Positions 17,535 to 26,108 of a stretch of DNA of 64,000 bases are shown piece by piece. A program made the translations under genes and the position numbers. Source of the stretch: Fibrobacter sp. UWB16 (lineage in GTDB: Bacteria; Fibrobacterota; Fibrobacteria; Fibrobacterales; Fibrobacteraceae). The stretch's first letter is position 1. Each line of letters starts with the position of its first letter. The notes under the pieces are model-generated. The model did no database searches and was not told the origin of the DNA. It was given only the letters and a program-made list of their open reading frames with translations. Location of the stretch: NCBI RefSeq assembly GCF_900215325.1, contig NZ_OCMS01000002.1, positions 806,001 through 870,000 on the forward strand, written 5' to 3'.

Positions 17535-19625
17535 ATGAAGGTTTTGAATTTTGCAAATCTTGTGAGCGGCGCGAAACTTGCGACTCTCGCGACAATTGGC
17601 GCCTTTGGCGTCTCCGCTGTGTCGGCTGCCGATTGGTACGCCAAGGACAACTTGCAGCCGGGTCATGACCCGAGCATGGTGCGCTTCGAGGACGGTTACG
17701 CCCTCATGAGTACGAACAATAATTTGCAACTGTGGACTTCCGAAGATGCCTACACGTGGCAAAACCACAAGTCAACGGTGAGTAAAATCCCGCAGTGGGC
17801 TTACACGTATGCGCCGACAACTGAAGGTATCTGGGCGCCTGACATTTATTACATGAACGGCGAATATCGTGTGTATTACTGCGTCTCCGTTTTCGGCAAG
17901 CGCACGTCTGCGATTGGCTATCAGTCCACAAAGTCCATTATGCCGGGCACGTCAGGCTACGGCTGGACGGACCATGGTCACGTTTTCCATACGGTGGCAT
18001 CGGACAAGTACAATGCCATTGACGCAGACGTTGTTCGCGATATGCAGGGCAATTACTGGATGGCTTTCGGCTCGTTCGGACTTGGAATCCAGTTGATTAA
18101 GTTGGACGCAAAGACCGGTTTGCAGGCAAACGATGACAAGACTGTCTATAACATTGCGCGTCGAACAAGCAAGGCGAGTGGCGGTGCCGAAGAAGGCCCG
18201 AGCCTCATTGAACACGGGGGCAAATACTTCTTGTTTACGGCTTGGGATATCTGCTGCCAGCAGGGCAACGATATTGAAAAGACGACTTACAAAACTGCTT
18301 ATGGTCGTGCTGATAAAGTAACCGGTCCGTACAAAGATCGTGCAGGCTACGATATGGCGAATGGCGGTGGCACAATCCTTATGGAACGCTATGGTCGATA
18401 CGTCGGCCCGGGCGGCGGCGAAGCTTTCCAAGACTTGAACCGCGTGCGTTTTGTGCATCACTATTACGATTTGAATGGCGATAAGTACAATCACATTCAC
18501 ATCCGCGATGTTGTCTTCACGGACGATAACTGGGCTGAAATGGGACAGCCCTTCCTCGGACGTTATTTGAGCGCCGAAGTCGAACATGGCGCTTTGACAC
18601 GTGCGGTTTCGGGCGACCTTGCGATTACCCGCAGCAATACCGCTTCGAACGGCGAATATCTTGCTTACATCAACACGGCGGGCTCTAAGATTCGTTTGCC
18701 GATGAACATCATGCAAGCGGGCGAGTACTTGTTGCGATACCGCTATGCTAACGGTGGTGAAGGCGATGCTACGCACAAAGTCACCGTCAATGGCAAGTCG
18801 CAAACCGTAACGCTTCCGCCGACAGGTTCTTGGGGCACATTCCCGGAAAAGTCTATTGTGATGATTCCGGCAACGCTCAAGCGCGGCGGCAACTTTATCG
18901 AAATTGAACCGCAGCCGAACGGATTCTTCTCGGAACTGGACCGCATCGACTTCTTGCGCGTGATTCGCGACACGATTCCGGCGAACGGCTTTGACAACGG
19001 CATCCGCGTGCGCCTTACGGACAAGGATGAATTTGCTATCAAGGACGGCGGCTATGCGATCTTCGAAAATGTCGTGACGGATTCCATCAAGAGTGACGAA
19101 GTTTCTATCCAAGTGAAAAATGCAACCGCAGGCAAGCTCGCCATTCGTGATGGTGCAAAGAACGGAATCGTCCTTGCCGAATGTGACCTTTCAATGGCTA
19201 AGGCAGCCGCAAATGGCTGGTCTGAGGCAAACTGCGGAACGCTCAAAAGCAAAACGGGCATCAAGGACTTTTATTTGACCGCTTCGGGCGTCTCTGGCGA
19301 AGCAATTGTCGGAAACATTCTCTTCAAGAGTGCCCCCTTGCCGGAATCAAGTTCTAGCAGTGCTGTTGCGGAATCTAGCTCCAGCGAAATTGCCTCGAGT
19401 TCGTCGAATGGCCATACAACGGCACTCCCGATTGTCCGTCCGTCATTGAACTATTCGATTGCCAAAATTCCTAACGGCTACCGCGTACACTTTGATAATG
19501 CCGGCGCTCATCAGGCTTACCTCTTGAATCCGATGGGACAAATTGTCTCCCACCAAAAAACTAATGGTACTGACATTGAATTTAATAACCTTCCCAAAGG
19601 CAGATTCATTGTCAAGGTGAAATAA
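17535..19625 (+). CDS. GH43 endo-arabinanase-like, CBM6-like modules, Ser linker
   Basis: A secreted 696-residue enzyme. The GH43 propeller (~30-345) carries Asp45 in GHDPSMV, WAPDIYY, Asp163 in NAIDADVV and Glu220 in EEGPSLI, the pattern of endo-1,5-alpha-L-arabinanases. The usual GPGH calcium motif reads GPGGGEAF. A CBM6/35-like sandwich follows (~355-475, YLAYINTAGSKIRLP ... ELDRIDFL), then a second beta module (~480-600), a poly-Ser linker with SSSSS and SSSS runs (~605-630), and a C-terminal sorting-type domain (AYLLNPMGQIVS ... GRFIVKVK). ATG 17535 is chosen because AAGGAG at 17522-17527 lies 7 bases away. It is the middle of three GH43 genes. Confidence 0.87.
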   Translation: MKVLNFANLVSGAKLATLATIGAFGVSAVSAADWYAKDNLQPGHDPSMVRFEDGYALMSTNNNLQLWTSEDAYTWQNHKSTVSKIPQWAYTYAPTTEGIWAPDIYYMNGEYRVYYCVSVFGKRTSAIGYQSTKSIMPGTSGYGWTDHGHVFHTVASDKYNAIDADVVRDMQGNYWMAFGSFGLGIQLIKLDAKTGLQANDDKTVYNIARRTSKASGGAEEGPSLIEHGGKYFLFTAWDICCQQGNDIEKTTYKTAYGRADKVTGPYKDRAGYDMANGGGTILMERYGRYVGPGGGEAFQDLNRVRFVHHYYDLNGDKYNHIHIRDVVFTDDNWAEMGQPFLGRYLSAEVEHGALTRAVSGDLAITRSNTASNGEYLAYINTAGSKIRLPMNIMQAGEYLLRYRYANGGEGDATHKVTVNGKSQTVTLPPTGSWGTFPEKSIVMIPATLKRGGNFIEIEPQPNGFFSELDRIDFLRVIRDTIPANGFDNGIRVRLTDKDEFAIKDGGYAIFENVVTDSIKSDEVSIQVKNATAGKLAIRDGAKNGIVLAECDLSMAKAAANGWSEANCGTLKSKTGIKDFYLTASGVSGEAIVGNILFKSAPLPESSSSSAVAESSSSEIASSSSNGHTTALPIVRPSLNYSIAKIPNGYRVHFDNAGAHQAYLLNPMGQIVSHQKTNGTDIEFNNLPKGRFIVKVK

Positions 19626-19633
19626 GCTTATCG

Positions 19634-19668
19634 CGCTATCCTAGATTTTCTGGGATGGCGTTTTTTTT
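19634..19668 (+). terminator. rho-independent terminator after second GH43
   Basis: A 12-bp stem from CGCTATCCTAGA to TCTGGGATGGCG (three G-T pairs, loop TTT) is followed by eight T residues. It separates the second and third GH43 transcripts. Confidence 0.85.
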
Positions 19669-19745
19669 GCAAATAAATTGTACCGAAAAATCCTTTCGGA
19701 ATTTAAATTAAATAGTGTATGCTGGTGTGTGGTTAAAGGAGTCGT

Positions 19746-21740
19746 ATGATTCGTTGTTCTAGAATTTGCACCGTTGCATTTGTTCTCGCAGGCCTCTCGA
19801 TTGAGACTGCTTTTGCTGCCGATTGGTACGCCAAGGAAACCCGTTGGGCGGGCCATGATCCAGACATTATCCGCTACGAGGACGGCTATGCGCTCGCGAC
19901 GACGGACAACCACATGCTCATGCAGTTTTCCGAAGACGCGCTGAACTGGAAAAATGGCGACCCCGCCATGCCTGAATTTTCGAAGTGGCTTTATAAATAC
20001 GCTCCGAACATGATTGACATCTGGGCGCCGGATATTCATTATATCGGCGGGGAATACCGCATGTACTATTGCGGTTCCGAAATGGGCATCCGCTCGTCGG
20101 GCATGGGCTTCATGTCGAGTAAGGAAATCGACCCGACAAAGCCAGGCTACGGCTGGACGGACCAGGGCGAGGTGATTCACACGGTCAAGAGTGATTCGTA
20201 CAACGCGATTGACGCGGCGGTGCTGAAGGACAACGATGGCAAGGTCTGGATGGCTTTTGGCTCTTGGGGCACGGGCATCCATATTCTCGAACTGGACGAA
20301 AAAACGGGCAAGGTGAAAGACGGCGCGAAAATGCAGAATATCGCAAACCGCGGTGGCGCAGGCGTCGAAGGTGCTAGCCTCATTGAACACAATGGCAAGT
20401 ATTTTCTTTTTACCGCTTGGGACAACTGCTGCAAAAAGGGCGCGGACCTCGAAAACAATTCTTACAAAACAACGGTCGGGCGCTCCAACCGCATTAACGG
20501 CGGTTATGTAGACCGCTCGGGCAAGGCTCTCCTGGATGGCGGTGGCACGATTCTTCTGAGCCGTTACGGACGCTATTACGGGCCTGCGGGCGGTGAAGCT
20601 TTTGAGGACGTGAACCGCCAACGCTTTGTGAATCACTATTACGATAAGAATGATGGCGGCAACTCCTACATACAAGTGCGCGATATCGTGTGGACCGACG
20701 ACAATTGGCCGGAACTTGGTCAACCGTTTATGGGGCGTTACCTGAGTGCCGAAGCGGAACACGGCATCTTGACGCATGTCGATATTTCGAGCAGCTCCAA
20801 GGCTTCGAACGGAGAATTTTGCGCTTACATCAATTACGATGACAGCAAGATTCGCTTGCCGATGATTATCCCGCAGGCGGGCGATTACCTTATCCGTTAC
20901 CGTTACGATAACAACTGGACCGAAGATGGCGCAAACGGCAGCTCGCATTTTGTGGACATCAATGGCAAGACGCAAGAAGTGCTGTTGCCATTGACGGGCG
21001 CTTGGAGTGAGTTTCCCGAAAAGTCAGTCGTGTACATTCCGACAAAGCTTAAACGCGGATCAAACTTCATTGAAATCACGAAGGGTAAGCATTACGCTGA
21101 ACTTGACCGCCTCGATTTTTTGCGCATTATTCGCGATACAATCCCGGCAAATGGCTTTGACAACGGCATCCGCGTGCGTCTTACGGACAAGGATGAATTT
21201 GCAATTAAGGACGGCGGCTACGCGATTTTCGAGAACGTGGTTACCGACTCCATCGTTGGTGTAGGCGTCAGCGTTCAGGTGAAAAATAGCGCTGGCGGTA
21301 CTCTCTCGCTCCGCACCGAAAGCAAAAAAGGCGATGTGATTTCTAAATGCGAATTGCCCTCCGCGGGCGATTCCAAGTGGGCTGACGTGCAATGTTCGAA
21401 TTTGCCGAAGCTCAAAGGCGTACAGGACTTTTACCTTACGGCGGAAGGTCTCGGTGGCGAAACTCTCGTCGGGAACATCAAATTTGGCGAAGTGGATACG
21501 AGCTCAGTCGCAATACACGACGAATCTCGCGTGTCACATGCGGCATACACCAGACCAAACATCACGTTTGACCGTGTTGCCCAAATAGTTCGACTCTCGA
21601 CTGACGGTTTTTGGGCTTTGTTTGACGTGAATGGCGTTGTTGTCAAGAGTGGCTATGGCCGGGAAATCCGCTTGAATGCTATGCCTCATGGCGCTTATTT
21701 AGTACGCTCCAATGGTCATATGCTTCGTGTTCAACGATAG
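19746..21740 (+). CDS. GH43 endo-arabinanase-like, CBM6-like modules
   Basis: 664 residues, paralog of the preceding gene. Signal peptide 1-24, GH43 (~25-325) with Asp38 in GHDPDII, WAPDIHY, Asp156 in NAIDAAVL and Glu208 in VEGASLI (the usual Pro after EG is Ala). The calcium-loop GPGH is GPAGGEAF. CBM6-like domain ~335-460 and a second beta module ~460-590. There is no poly-Ser linker; instead a short spacer leads to a sorting tail (ALFDVNGVVVKSGYGREI) like that of the first GH43 rather than the second. AAAGGAG lies 4 bases before the ATG. A block of about 41 residues (~463-503) is identical to the preceding enzyme. Confidence 0.87.
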   Translation: MIRCSRICTVAFVLAGLSIETAFAADWYAKETRWAGHDPDIIRYEDGYALATTDNHMLMQFSEDALNWKNGDPAMPEFSKWLYKYAPNMIDIWAPDIHYIGGEYRMYYCGSEMGIRSSGMGFMSSKEIDPTKPGYGWTDQGEVIHTVKSDSYNAIDAAVLKDNDGKVWMAFGSWGTGIHILELDEKTGKVKDGAKMQNIANRGGAGVEGASLIEHNGKYFLFTAWDNCCKKGADLENNSYKTTVGRSNRINGGYVDRSGKALLDGGGTILLSRYGRYYGPAGGEAFEDVNRQRFVNHYYDKNDGGNSYIQVRDIVWTDDNWPELGQPFMGRYLSAEAEHGILTHVDISSSSKASNGEFCAYINYDDSKIRLPMIIPQAGDYLIRYRYDNNWTEDGANGSSHFVDINGKTQEVLLPLTGAWSEFPEKSVVYIPTKLKRGSNFIEITKGKHYAELDRLDFLRIIRDTIPANGFDNGIRVRLTDKDEFAIKDGGYAIFENVVTDSIVGVGVSVQVKNSAGGTLSLRTESKKGDVISKCELPSAGDSKWADVQCSNLPKLKGVQDFYLTAEGLGGETLVGNIKFGEVDTSSVAIHDESRVSHAAYTRPNITFDRVAQIVRLSTDGFWALFDVNGVVVKSGYGREIRLNAMPHGAYLVRSNGHMLRVQR

Positions 21741-21760
21741 TTAATGCACTAATGAAAAAA

Positions 21761-21792
21761 ATCTACGCAGCTAACAGCTACGTAGATTTTTG
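21761..21792 (+). terminator. terminator after third GH43
   Basis: ATCTACGCAGCT pairs with AGCTACGTAGAT (one mismatch, loop AAC). A TTTTTG run follows, and an A run precedes the stem, so it could also work on the minus strand. Confidence 0.75.
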
Positions 21793-21897
21793 TTGTTTGG
21801 GGGATATATCCCTAATATAGTTATTCAATGTCTTTTAAATATTGGTTTTTGCTTAACCAAATGACATGACTGTATCAGGTGTGTTTGTTTTGCGTTG

Positions 21898-22587
21898 TTA
21901 TTCGTATCTCAAAAAATATTTATCCATCGGGAAAAAATCAACAAGAAACGGCCCTTGATAAACAGTGTAAAATTCAGTTCCGATATCCATTGCTAAATAA
22001 GTGTGTTTGCTGACCGTTATGCTCGATTTGCTACTGAATATAAGGTCGTAATGCATCCCTGATTTCGTTGTCCAGGTATCTTTGTCAATAAGGAATTCTT
22101 TTTTGAGTATTGGCTTTTTTGTAAACCTTGCTGGAAGTTCGATAACTTCTGAAATTGAAACACCAATGGCGAGTATTAGCAGAAGAATGAATTCAGTAAT
22201 AAATTTTTTTGAAGATGGTCCTTCGTTGTTTTTGCTTGATGGCCATACTTTAAAGAAGTGGAAAATAATGCCAATTGCAAAGCTTAAAGAGAAGGCTAAT
22301 GAAATTTTAAGCAATGTTCTGTATAGTTCACGTTCCGCAAGTTTGTTCAGAAAAGCATCATCGATGATACAGCCGAGATTAAACGAGTGAGTCCTTGCTC
22401 TTAGAAGAAAAAATGAAGCAATGAAGCATACATCTAATATAGATAAAATAATTAGCTTTTTCTTTCGTGGCGAAAGCTTTTTTGTAGAAATCGTCTGCTT
22501 GACATTGGAGGATGGGAGAGGTTGATTCTCCATCATTTGGTTCTCCATTATCATGAGTTTTCTGCGTCTTTTAGCGGCTCTGGACAT
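21898..22587 (-). CDS. hypothetical membrane protein
   Basis: 229 residues when started at ATG 22587; an upstream TTG at 22602 is possible but overlaps the CotH terminator. A very basic N-terminus (SRAAKRRRK) precedes three hydrophobic segments (LIILSILDVCFIASFFLL, a longer one ending in AIGIIFHFF, and FILLLILAIGVSIS). A ~100-residue C-terminal region follows, probably outside the membrane. No family is recognised. The gene is visibly more A+T-rich than its neighbours, with frequent TTT/AAA/ATT codons, which suggests separate ancestry or weak expression. It is convergent with the third GH43 gene. Confidence 0.55.
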   Translation of the reverse strand: MSRAAKRRRKLMIMENQMMENQPLPSSNVKQTISTKKLSPRKKKLIILSILDVCFIASFFLLRARTHSFNLGCIIDDAFLNKLAERELYRTLLKISLAFSLSFAIGIIFHFFKVWPSSKNNEGPSSKKFITEFILLLILAIGVSISEVIELPARFTKKPILKKEFLIDKDTWTTKSGMHYDLIFSSKSSITVSKHTYLAMDIGTEFYTVYQGPFLVDFFPMDKYFLRYE

Positions 22588-22600
22588 AATTCCAATATAC

Positions 22601-22626
22601 AAAAATCCCCGCGTTATCCGCGGGGA
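22601..22626 (-). terminator. terminator of the CotH gene
   Basis: TCCCCGCG (22606-22613) pairs with CGCGGGGA (22619-22626). TTTTT follows on the minus strand. Confidence 0.85.
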
Positions 22627-22649
22627 AAGGAGACTAGAATAAAGAGTGT

Positions 22650-24950
22650 TTATCTGAACTGAGCCGAAATGTTCAAACCTTCGCTTGGTGTAACCTTGTG
22701 CGGATTTTCAGTTGATCCGTCAGACCATCCCGTGAATACCGCTCCGGCACCTGCTACTGCTGTCAATTGCAGTTCATTATTTGTGAAGAATTTGCATTGA
22801 TAATTGTTGCTCGGGAGTTTCATGCCGTCTACAAGCACGGAGCCGTTGCCACTTACTCCGATTTTGACCGTTACTTCACTTTCAAGGTCAAAGCGTTCGA
22901 CCATTTCTTGCTTGATTTTTTCTCCGCGATTCTTAGCGTAGGCGATAAGCGTGTTGCCTGTCGGGTCCCACTTGAAGTTTGCCTGATTACGCGGCCAGCG
23001 CTGTTCGTCACGTTGCTGTTCCGAAGACGGAATCGTTGCCATCATGGACTGCACTGTGCTCTGTACCTTTTCGTATGTCAAGTAGCTGTTCAGGAGAATG
23101 CAAGCGTTGTTGATGAAGAGGCGCTTGAAATCTGGATTTTCGAGGAGCTTCTTGAGCATTCCGCCCGGAGCCCTGCTATCGACTGATGTGCCAAAACCGC
23201 CACCAAAGCCTCCGCCGAAGCCGCCCCACATGCCGCCATTTCCGCCTTGTTTGCTTGTCTGTTTTGCACCAAGAACCCAGTCGAACATGTTTTGATTTTC
23301 TTCGTCAAAACCGCTGATGCCCGGTGTAAAGCCAAAACCGTGGTCGGTGTCGAATGCGACAAACTTGAACGGATATCCGTTGCCACCCCAGGCGCGCACG
23401 TTGTTGTTTGGCCAGTCGCCGTTGTGGTAGTACATTTCGGCGAACATGTATTGGGCAAAACTGTTGACGTTGAGTTTGCTCTTAATCTGTTCATACTGTG
23501 CGTTGTTTTCGCCAGCAAAGTTTGCGCTAGAAATAGTATTTGTGAGCTGCTTGTAGTCTTCTGTCGAGGCTCCGTTTGTTCCGCTAGCTTCGTAGCCAGA
23601 ACCGGTAATCTTGATCATGTTGATCGACTTGGAATCGATGCCGTAGTTTGTCTCGACAAAGTGTCTGTTCAAGCGTTCGCGCATATCGTGAATGCCGAAG
23701 TATTCGCCATTGTAGAATACGACAACCTGGCGGCTGCGCTGATAATCCACATCGGTGCCTTCCATGAGGGCTGTCATCATGGCATCGCCAACATAGTCCG
23801 TCCAAAAACGGTTACCGTTGTTGCGCAAATTGAAACTCTTGAATTTCTTGGCATCAGGGCGAGTTTTAAACAAAGAATATTTGATGGTCTTGTCGCCGTA
23901 AGTATCGTTGTCCATCTTGATGGCGACACTCTTCTTGGGCTTGTAGCGGCTGTAATTACCGATAATCGAAATGCCTGCATCAATTTCCCAAGTCTTTTCT
24001 GTAGTGGAACTTCCTTTTTCAAAATATTCCACATGGACGGGGAGTTCATCGTCTCTCCAGAAGTTTGCTGCCTTGCAGGGTTCTGCGCATTTCGGGTTGT
24101 TGTTGTCGGTAACGTTTGCGTTGCCGACACCCCACATGCCGCCGATTCCGCCACCAATACCTCCATTTGTGAGGTTGCCTGTGGCATAGAGACCGTCGGT
24201 AGAGTCAAACATGTCGTGATGATTGACTGTGAGGGCAACGACCGGCATCGAGACACTTTCGTTAATAAAGTATGTTTGCGTTGTCGTATCTGCTGCGACT
24301 CCGTTTACAAATTCAGAACAACGTACAACCGAGTTTTCGGTAATCGGAGTGGCTACAGTAATTTGTTCGGAAGTCACCGTCGGGAAGGATCCGTCAAATG
24401 TGCAACGGATTTCGCCACCCTTTTGCGGTGTAAGCGGTTCAATGGTTAAACTTTTGTAGAAGCCAGCCTTGGGGAGGAACGTTACCTTGGGCTTGTGATT
24501 GTCATCGTATTCTTGAAGTCCGCTAGACGACGAAGCCGCAATTGCAGCGGAGCTGGAAATTGCTATGGCATTTGAGCTAGAGGATAAAGGAGTCGGTAGT
24601 TGAGCCGGGGAAGAGCTACTTGACTGTGCGACTGCAGAACTAGAATTCTGGGCAGGCGAGGATGAACTTTCAGGAACGTCCGCGCTAGAGTCAGAACTTG
24701 ATGTAGCAGAAGTTGGAGTTTCCTGAGAGTTCTTTTGTGAACTTGAAACGCCTTCGAGCTTGGTAGATGAAGATGATTTTCCCGTTGATGGCGGAATGTT
24801 AATATGGTCTGGATCGTCTTGGTCTATTGACGAAGATGATTCTTCACTGATTTCTGGTGCAACACTATCAAATGCGGTTGCGTTTTCATCTGCGCATCCG
24901 TAAAAATACATGCTCGCAAAAGCAAGTGGCCAAACCAATCGTTTTTTCAT
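22650..24950 (-). CDS. CotH-family lipoprotein with Ser linker, HEX_C and repeat domains
   Basis: 766 residues. A lipoprotein signal ends at Cys19 (YFYGC). Residues ~35-150 are a serine-rich linker with many SSSS runs. A chitobiase/hexosaminidase C-terminal-like domain (~155-230, GGEIRCTFDGSFPT) precedes the CotH domain (~230-690) with YKPKKSVAIKM, FNLRNNGNRFW, YNGEYFGIHDMRE and the DTDHGFG acidic motif. CotH proteins are atypical kinases. Two glycine-rich insertions interrupt the domain (GGIGGGIGGMWG near 268 and GGFGGGFGGGFG near 580). The C-terminus (~695-766, FTGWSDGSTENP) is a bacterial wall-associated repeat. It is monocistronic with its own terminator. A role in surface matrix or cellulose adhesion is inference. 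Confidence 0.85.
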   Translation of the reverse strand: MKKRLVWPLAFASMYFYGCADENATAFDSVAPEISEESSSSIDQDDPDHINIPPSTGKSSSSTKLEGVSSSQKNSQETPTSATSSSDSSADVPESSSSPAQNSSSAVAQSSSSSPAQLPTPLSSSSNAIAISSSAAIAASSSSGLQEYDDNHKPKVTFLPKAGFYKSLTIEPLTPQKGGEIRCTFDGSFPTVTSEQITVATPITENSVVRCSEFVNGVAADTTTQTYFINESVSMPVVALTVNHHDMFDSTDGLYATGNLTNGGIGGGIGGMWGVGNANVTDNNNPKCAEPCKAANFWRDDELPVHVEYFEKGSSTTEKTWEIDAGISIIGNYSRYKPKKSVAIKMDNDTYGDKTIKYSLFKTRPDAKKFKSFNLRNNGNRFWTDYVGDAMMTALMEGTDVDYQRSRQVVVFYNGEYFGIHDMRERLNRHFVETNYGIDSKSINMIKITGSGYEASGTNGASTEDYKQLTNTISSANFAGENNAQYEQIKSKLNVNSFAQYMFAEMYYHNGDWPNNNVRAWGGNGYPFKFVAFDTDHGFGFTPGISGFDEENQNMFDWVLGAKQTSKQGGNGGMWGGFGGGFGGGFGTSVDSRAPGGMLKKLLENPDFKRLFINNACILLNSYLTYEKVQSTVQSMMATIPSSEQQRDEQRWPRNQANFKWDPTGNTLIAYAKNRGEKIKQEMVERFDLESEVTVKIGVSGNGSVLVDGMKLPSNNYQCKFFTNNELQLTAVAGAGAVFTGWSDGSTENPHKVTPSEGLNISAQFR

Positions 24951-25154
24951 TATATCTCATCCCTTGAAAAAACTAAACCCACACGTTTCTATATTGGAAT
25001 ATATAGCGGTTTTCTATTCAGTAGACCGTTTTTATCATTTTTTTTTATTTACTGTTGTAAACGTTGAGAAGTTTTTTAGGGAAATGGGGTAAAATGGCAC
25101 AAAAAAAAGGAGTTTGTGACTGATTTTGTGCTGTTATTTTTCTGTCATTTTTTT

Positions 25155-26084
25155 TTAGCAGAAAAAATCTTTCCAGATTTGATTGCCGAGTTCGTTTAGT
25201 CGAATCTGGACTTTTTCAATTTGTTCGTGAAGCCCCTGGTCGATGATTTCTTCGATGGTGGTGAACGCGATGTCGGAACGCAGCTTGCCCAAGAGGCGGA
25301 TGGATTCCGCCTTGCTTTTGACTGGGTAGGCGATGTTCTTGAGACACTGCTCCGCTTTTTCCAAGCAGTAGCGCAAGGAACGCGGAAAGTCTTCGGAGAG
25401 CAAAAGAAATTCCGCGACGTTGTGCGGCGTCACATTCGAATTGCGGCGGTGGAACATCTCGTACGCACCGACGCTCTTGAGAACGGCGTTCCACTGCACG
25501 GTATCAAGCGCCATGCCCACCATGCTCACATCCGGAAGCAAGATGTAATACTTGACGTCCAGAATACGCGAAGTCTGGTCGGCGCGTTCGAGCAATGTGC
25601 CGAGATGCGTGAAGTTCCAGGCGACATCGTGGTTCATCGTGCCTTGAATGATGCCTGCCGTGAGCTGGCTGAATTCCTTGACGCTGTTGTAAAAGGCGTG
25701 TGGACCTGCCAACGCTTCCTTCGGCATTTCGGGGTCGTTCAGTTTCAAGTAAAACTGGTTGATGGCAATCCACAGTTCCGAAGAAATCCTTTCGCGGACG
25801 CAGCGAGCATTTTCACGGGCGGCCCCGACGCACGAAATGATGCTGTTCGGATTTTCCTTATCGAACGTCAAGAACATGAGCGCGTTTTCAATGGAAACGT
25901 GCGCGTATTTTTTGAAAAAGTCATCGGCGTTGCCAGCAATCTGAATCACCGGTTCCCAAGGGCGTTCTTCGCCGGGCAAGTCCAGTTGCAGCTGGAGGTT
26001 CACATCGATGCTTCGCGCGACGTTTTCGGCGCGTTCGATATAGCGGGCGAGCCAATAAATGGAATTTGCGACTCTGCTTAACAT
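25155..26084 (-). CDS. alpha-E domain protein (DUF403)
   Basis: 309 residues, all-helical. The N-terminus MLSRVANSIYWLARYIERAEN is the hallmark of the alpha-E family. Alpha-E proteins accompany circularly permuted ATP-grasp enzymes and transglutaminase-like proteins in a conserved locus proposed to make or modify peptides. The molecular function is not established. GGAAG precedes the ATG. The gene lies 24 bases after the ATP-grasp gene and is last in the operon. A second alpha-E domain is fused to the ATP-grasp protein at 28652. Confidence 0.9.
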   Translation of the reverse strand: MLSRVANSIYWLARYIERAENVARSIDVNLQLQLDLPGEERPWEPVIQIAGNADDFFKKYAHVSIENALMFLTFDKENPNSIISCVGAARENARCVRERISSELWIAINQFYLKLNDPEMPKEALAGPHAFYNSVKEFSQLTAGIIQGTMNHDVAWNFTHLGTLLERADQTSRILDVKYYILLPDVSMVGMALDTVQWNAVLKSVGAYEMFHRRNSNVTPHNVAEFLLLSEDFPRSLRYCLEKAEQCLKNIAYPVKSKAESIRLLGKLRSDIAFTTIEEIIDQGLHEQIEKVQIRLNELGNQIWKDFFC

Positions 26085-26108
26085 ATTACACTTCCTACTT
26101 CTAAATTC

